From Streptomyces violaceus (GTDB lineage Bacteria; Actinomycetota; Actinomycetes; Streptomycetales; Streptomycetaceae): DNA of 6,649 bases. The DNA is taken from assembly GCA_000715635.1 (NCBI GenBank), contig KL569135.1, positions 53,951-60,599 of the forward strand, written 5' to 3'. Under the pieces are notes generated by a model that was not told where the DNA came from, searched no databases, and saw only the letters and a list, made by a program, of their open reading frames with translations. Within the stretch, counting starts at the first letter, position 1; each line of letters begins with the position of its first letter. Shown here piece by piece: positions 6,153-6,649 of this stretch. A program made the position numbers and the translations under genes.

Positions 6153-6166
6153 TGGGAGCGCTCCCA
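6153..6166. promoter_or_regulatory. CebR-type operator (perfect TGGGAGCGCTCCCA)
   Basis: This exact 14-bp palindrome is the established binding site of the cellobiose/cellotriose-responsive LacI-family repressors CebR (Streptomyces) and CelR (Thermobifida). It lies 89 bp upstream of the GH6 start, which fits induction of the cellulase by cello-oligosaccharides. Which repressor binds here (CebR, the local LacI, or both) is inference. Confidence 0.88.
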
Positions 6167-6196
6167 AGATCAGGTCGTAACACCGCTCTTGCTCAG

Positions 6197-6225
6197 GTCG
6201 CACGCTCGGGACCAGAGCGTGCGAC
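6197..6225 (+). repeat. Perfect 11-bp hairpin in the GH6 leader
   Basis: GTCGCACGCTC at 6197-6207 is the exact reverse complement of GAGCGTGCGAC at 6215-6225, with a 7-nt loop (GGGACCA). It ends 30 nt before the GH6 ATG, upstream of the RBS. No T-run follows, so a simple terminator is doubtful. It may stabilise the mRNA 5' end, attenuate transcription, or be a DNA binding site. Confidence 0.75.
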
Positions 6226-6255
6226 GCCCCCCTGCCAGGAAATCGAGGTTCAGTC

Positions 6256-6649
6256 ATGCGCCGCAGACTCCGCGCCTTGGCCGCAGCGCTCTTGGCTCTG
6301 CCGCTGGCGCTCGCCGTGGCACCGTCGGCCCACGCCGCCGACCCGACCACCATGACCAGTGGGTTCTACGTGGACCCCGAATCCAGCGCGAAGAGGTGGG
6401 CCGCCGCCAACCCCGGCGACGGCCGAGCCGCCGCCATCAACGCCTCCATCGCCAACACCCCGATGGCCCGCTGGTTCGGCTCCTGGAGCGGCACCATCGG
6501 CACCGCCACGGGCGGGTACGTGGGAGCGGCGGACCGCGTCGACAAGCTGCCCCTCCTCGTCGCCTACAACATCTACAACCGCGACTACTGCGGTGGCCAC
6601 TCCGCGGGCGGAGCCGCCTCGCCGTCCGCCTACGCCGACTGGATCGCCC
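6256..6649 (+). CDS. Secreted GH6 cellulase (endoglucanase/cellobiohydrolase), 5' part
   Basis: The gene runs off the right edge; 131 residues are visible. The start is ATG 6256, with GAGG 7 nt upstream. Residues 1-27 are a signal peptide (MRRRLRALAAALLALPLALA..., cleavage near AHA-AD). The mature protein begins almost directly with the GH6 catalytic domain: GFYVDP at 36-41, TPMARWFGSWSG at 68-79, GYVGAAD at 87-93, LPLLVAYNIYNRD at 98-110. Asp110 aligns with the Asp of the T. reesei Cel6A DRDC motif that assists the catalytic acid; the proton-donor Asp lies beyond the window. Here the motif reads NRDYCGGHSAGG, with a Tyr between Asp and Cys. The enzyme would hydrolyse beta-1,4-glucan outside the cell by inversion. 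A perfect CebR box and a second LacI-type site precede it. Endo or exo mode, and any C-terminal CBM, cannot be seen. Confidence 0.93.
   Translation, partial: MRRRLRALAAALLALPLALAVAPSAHAADPTTMTSGFYVDPESSAKRWAAANPGDGRAAAINASIANTPMARWFGSWSGTIGTATGGYVGAADRVDKLPLLVAYNIYNRDYCGGHSAGGAASPSAYADWIA

Larger units (their letters stand above)
5965..6255. other. Divergent control region between lacI and the GH6 cellulase
   Basis: 291 bp without a gene. It carries three 14-bp LacI-type sites (6005, 6138, 6153), a consensus -35 (6075) and a perfect 11-bp hairpin (6197-6225). TTCCAGTG is repeated at 6126-6133 and 6147-6154, exactly 21 bp (two helical turns) apart. I see no clear -10 box for either gene. Confidence 0.7.

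Noticed and set aside
5965..6183. N-terminal extension of the LacI gene to 6183
   Set aside because: The extra 73 residues do not resemble LacI N-termini and overlap operator site A; the HTH starts 11 residues after the ATG at 5964, as usual for the family.

Overview
This is high-GC DNA with strong GC bias at third codon positions, GTG/ATG starts and AGGAG-type ribosome binding sites. Its secreted enzymes and a perfect CebR-type operator point to a Streptomyces (or closely related actinomycete) chromosome. The assignment rests on base composition and gene families, not on a species marker.

Layout from left to right: (1) the 3' part of a secreted or surface polyester-hydrolase-like enzyme (PETase/cutinase fold) attached to an F5/8-type-C (CBM32-like) carbohydrate-binding domain, + strand; (2) a complete GH27 alpha-galactosidase with a C-terminal ricin-B (CBM13) domain, - strand, converging on the first gene; (3) a 515-bp divergent regulatory region with three inverted repeats and a good sigma70-like promoter; (4) a complete Tat-exported GH43 glycosidase (beta-xylosidase/arabinofuranosidase type) with a concanavalin-like C-terminal domain, + strand; (5) directly behind it, a previously hidden wreck of a GH10 xylanase gene that keeps its RBS, its start codon and two GH10 motif blocks in two frames; (6) a LacI-family repressor, - strand; (7) a 291-bp divergent control region with three LacI-type 14-bp operators and a perfect 11-bp hairpin; (8) the 5' end of a secreted GH6 cellulase, + strand, running off the window.

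Together this is an accessory island for breaking down plant cell walls. GH6 attacks cellulose. GH43 and the lost GH10 would act on xylan or arabinoxylan. GH27 removes alpha-galactosyl side groups. The CBM-anchored polyester hydrolase could act on cutin or other esters at the plant surface. The clearest regulatory idea is that GH6 has two inputs: a perfect TGGGAGCGCTCCCA (CebR box, cello-oligosaccharide response) and, one base away, a variant site nearly identical to one in front of lacI itself, which suggests an autoregulated local repressor sharing control with CebR. No wholly new system (defence, mobile element, CRISPR) is visible. The most unusual items are the CBM-PETase fusion, the GH10 fossil and the composite operator/hairpin region in front of GH6.
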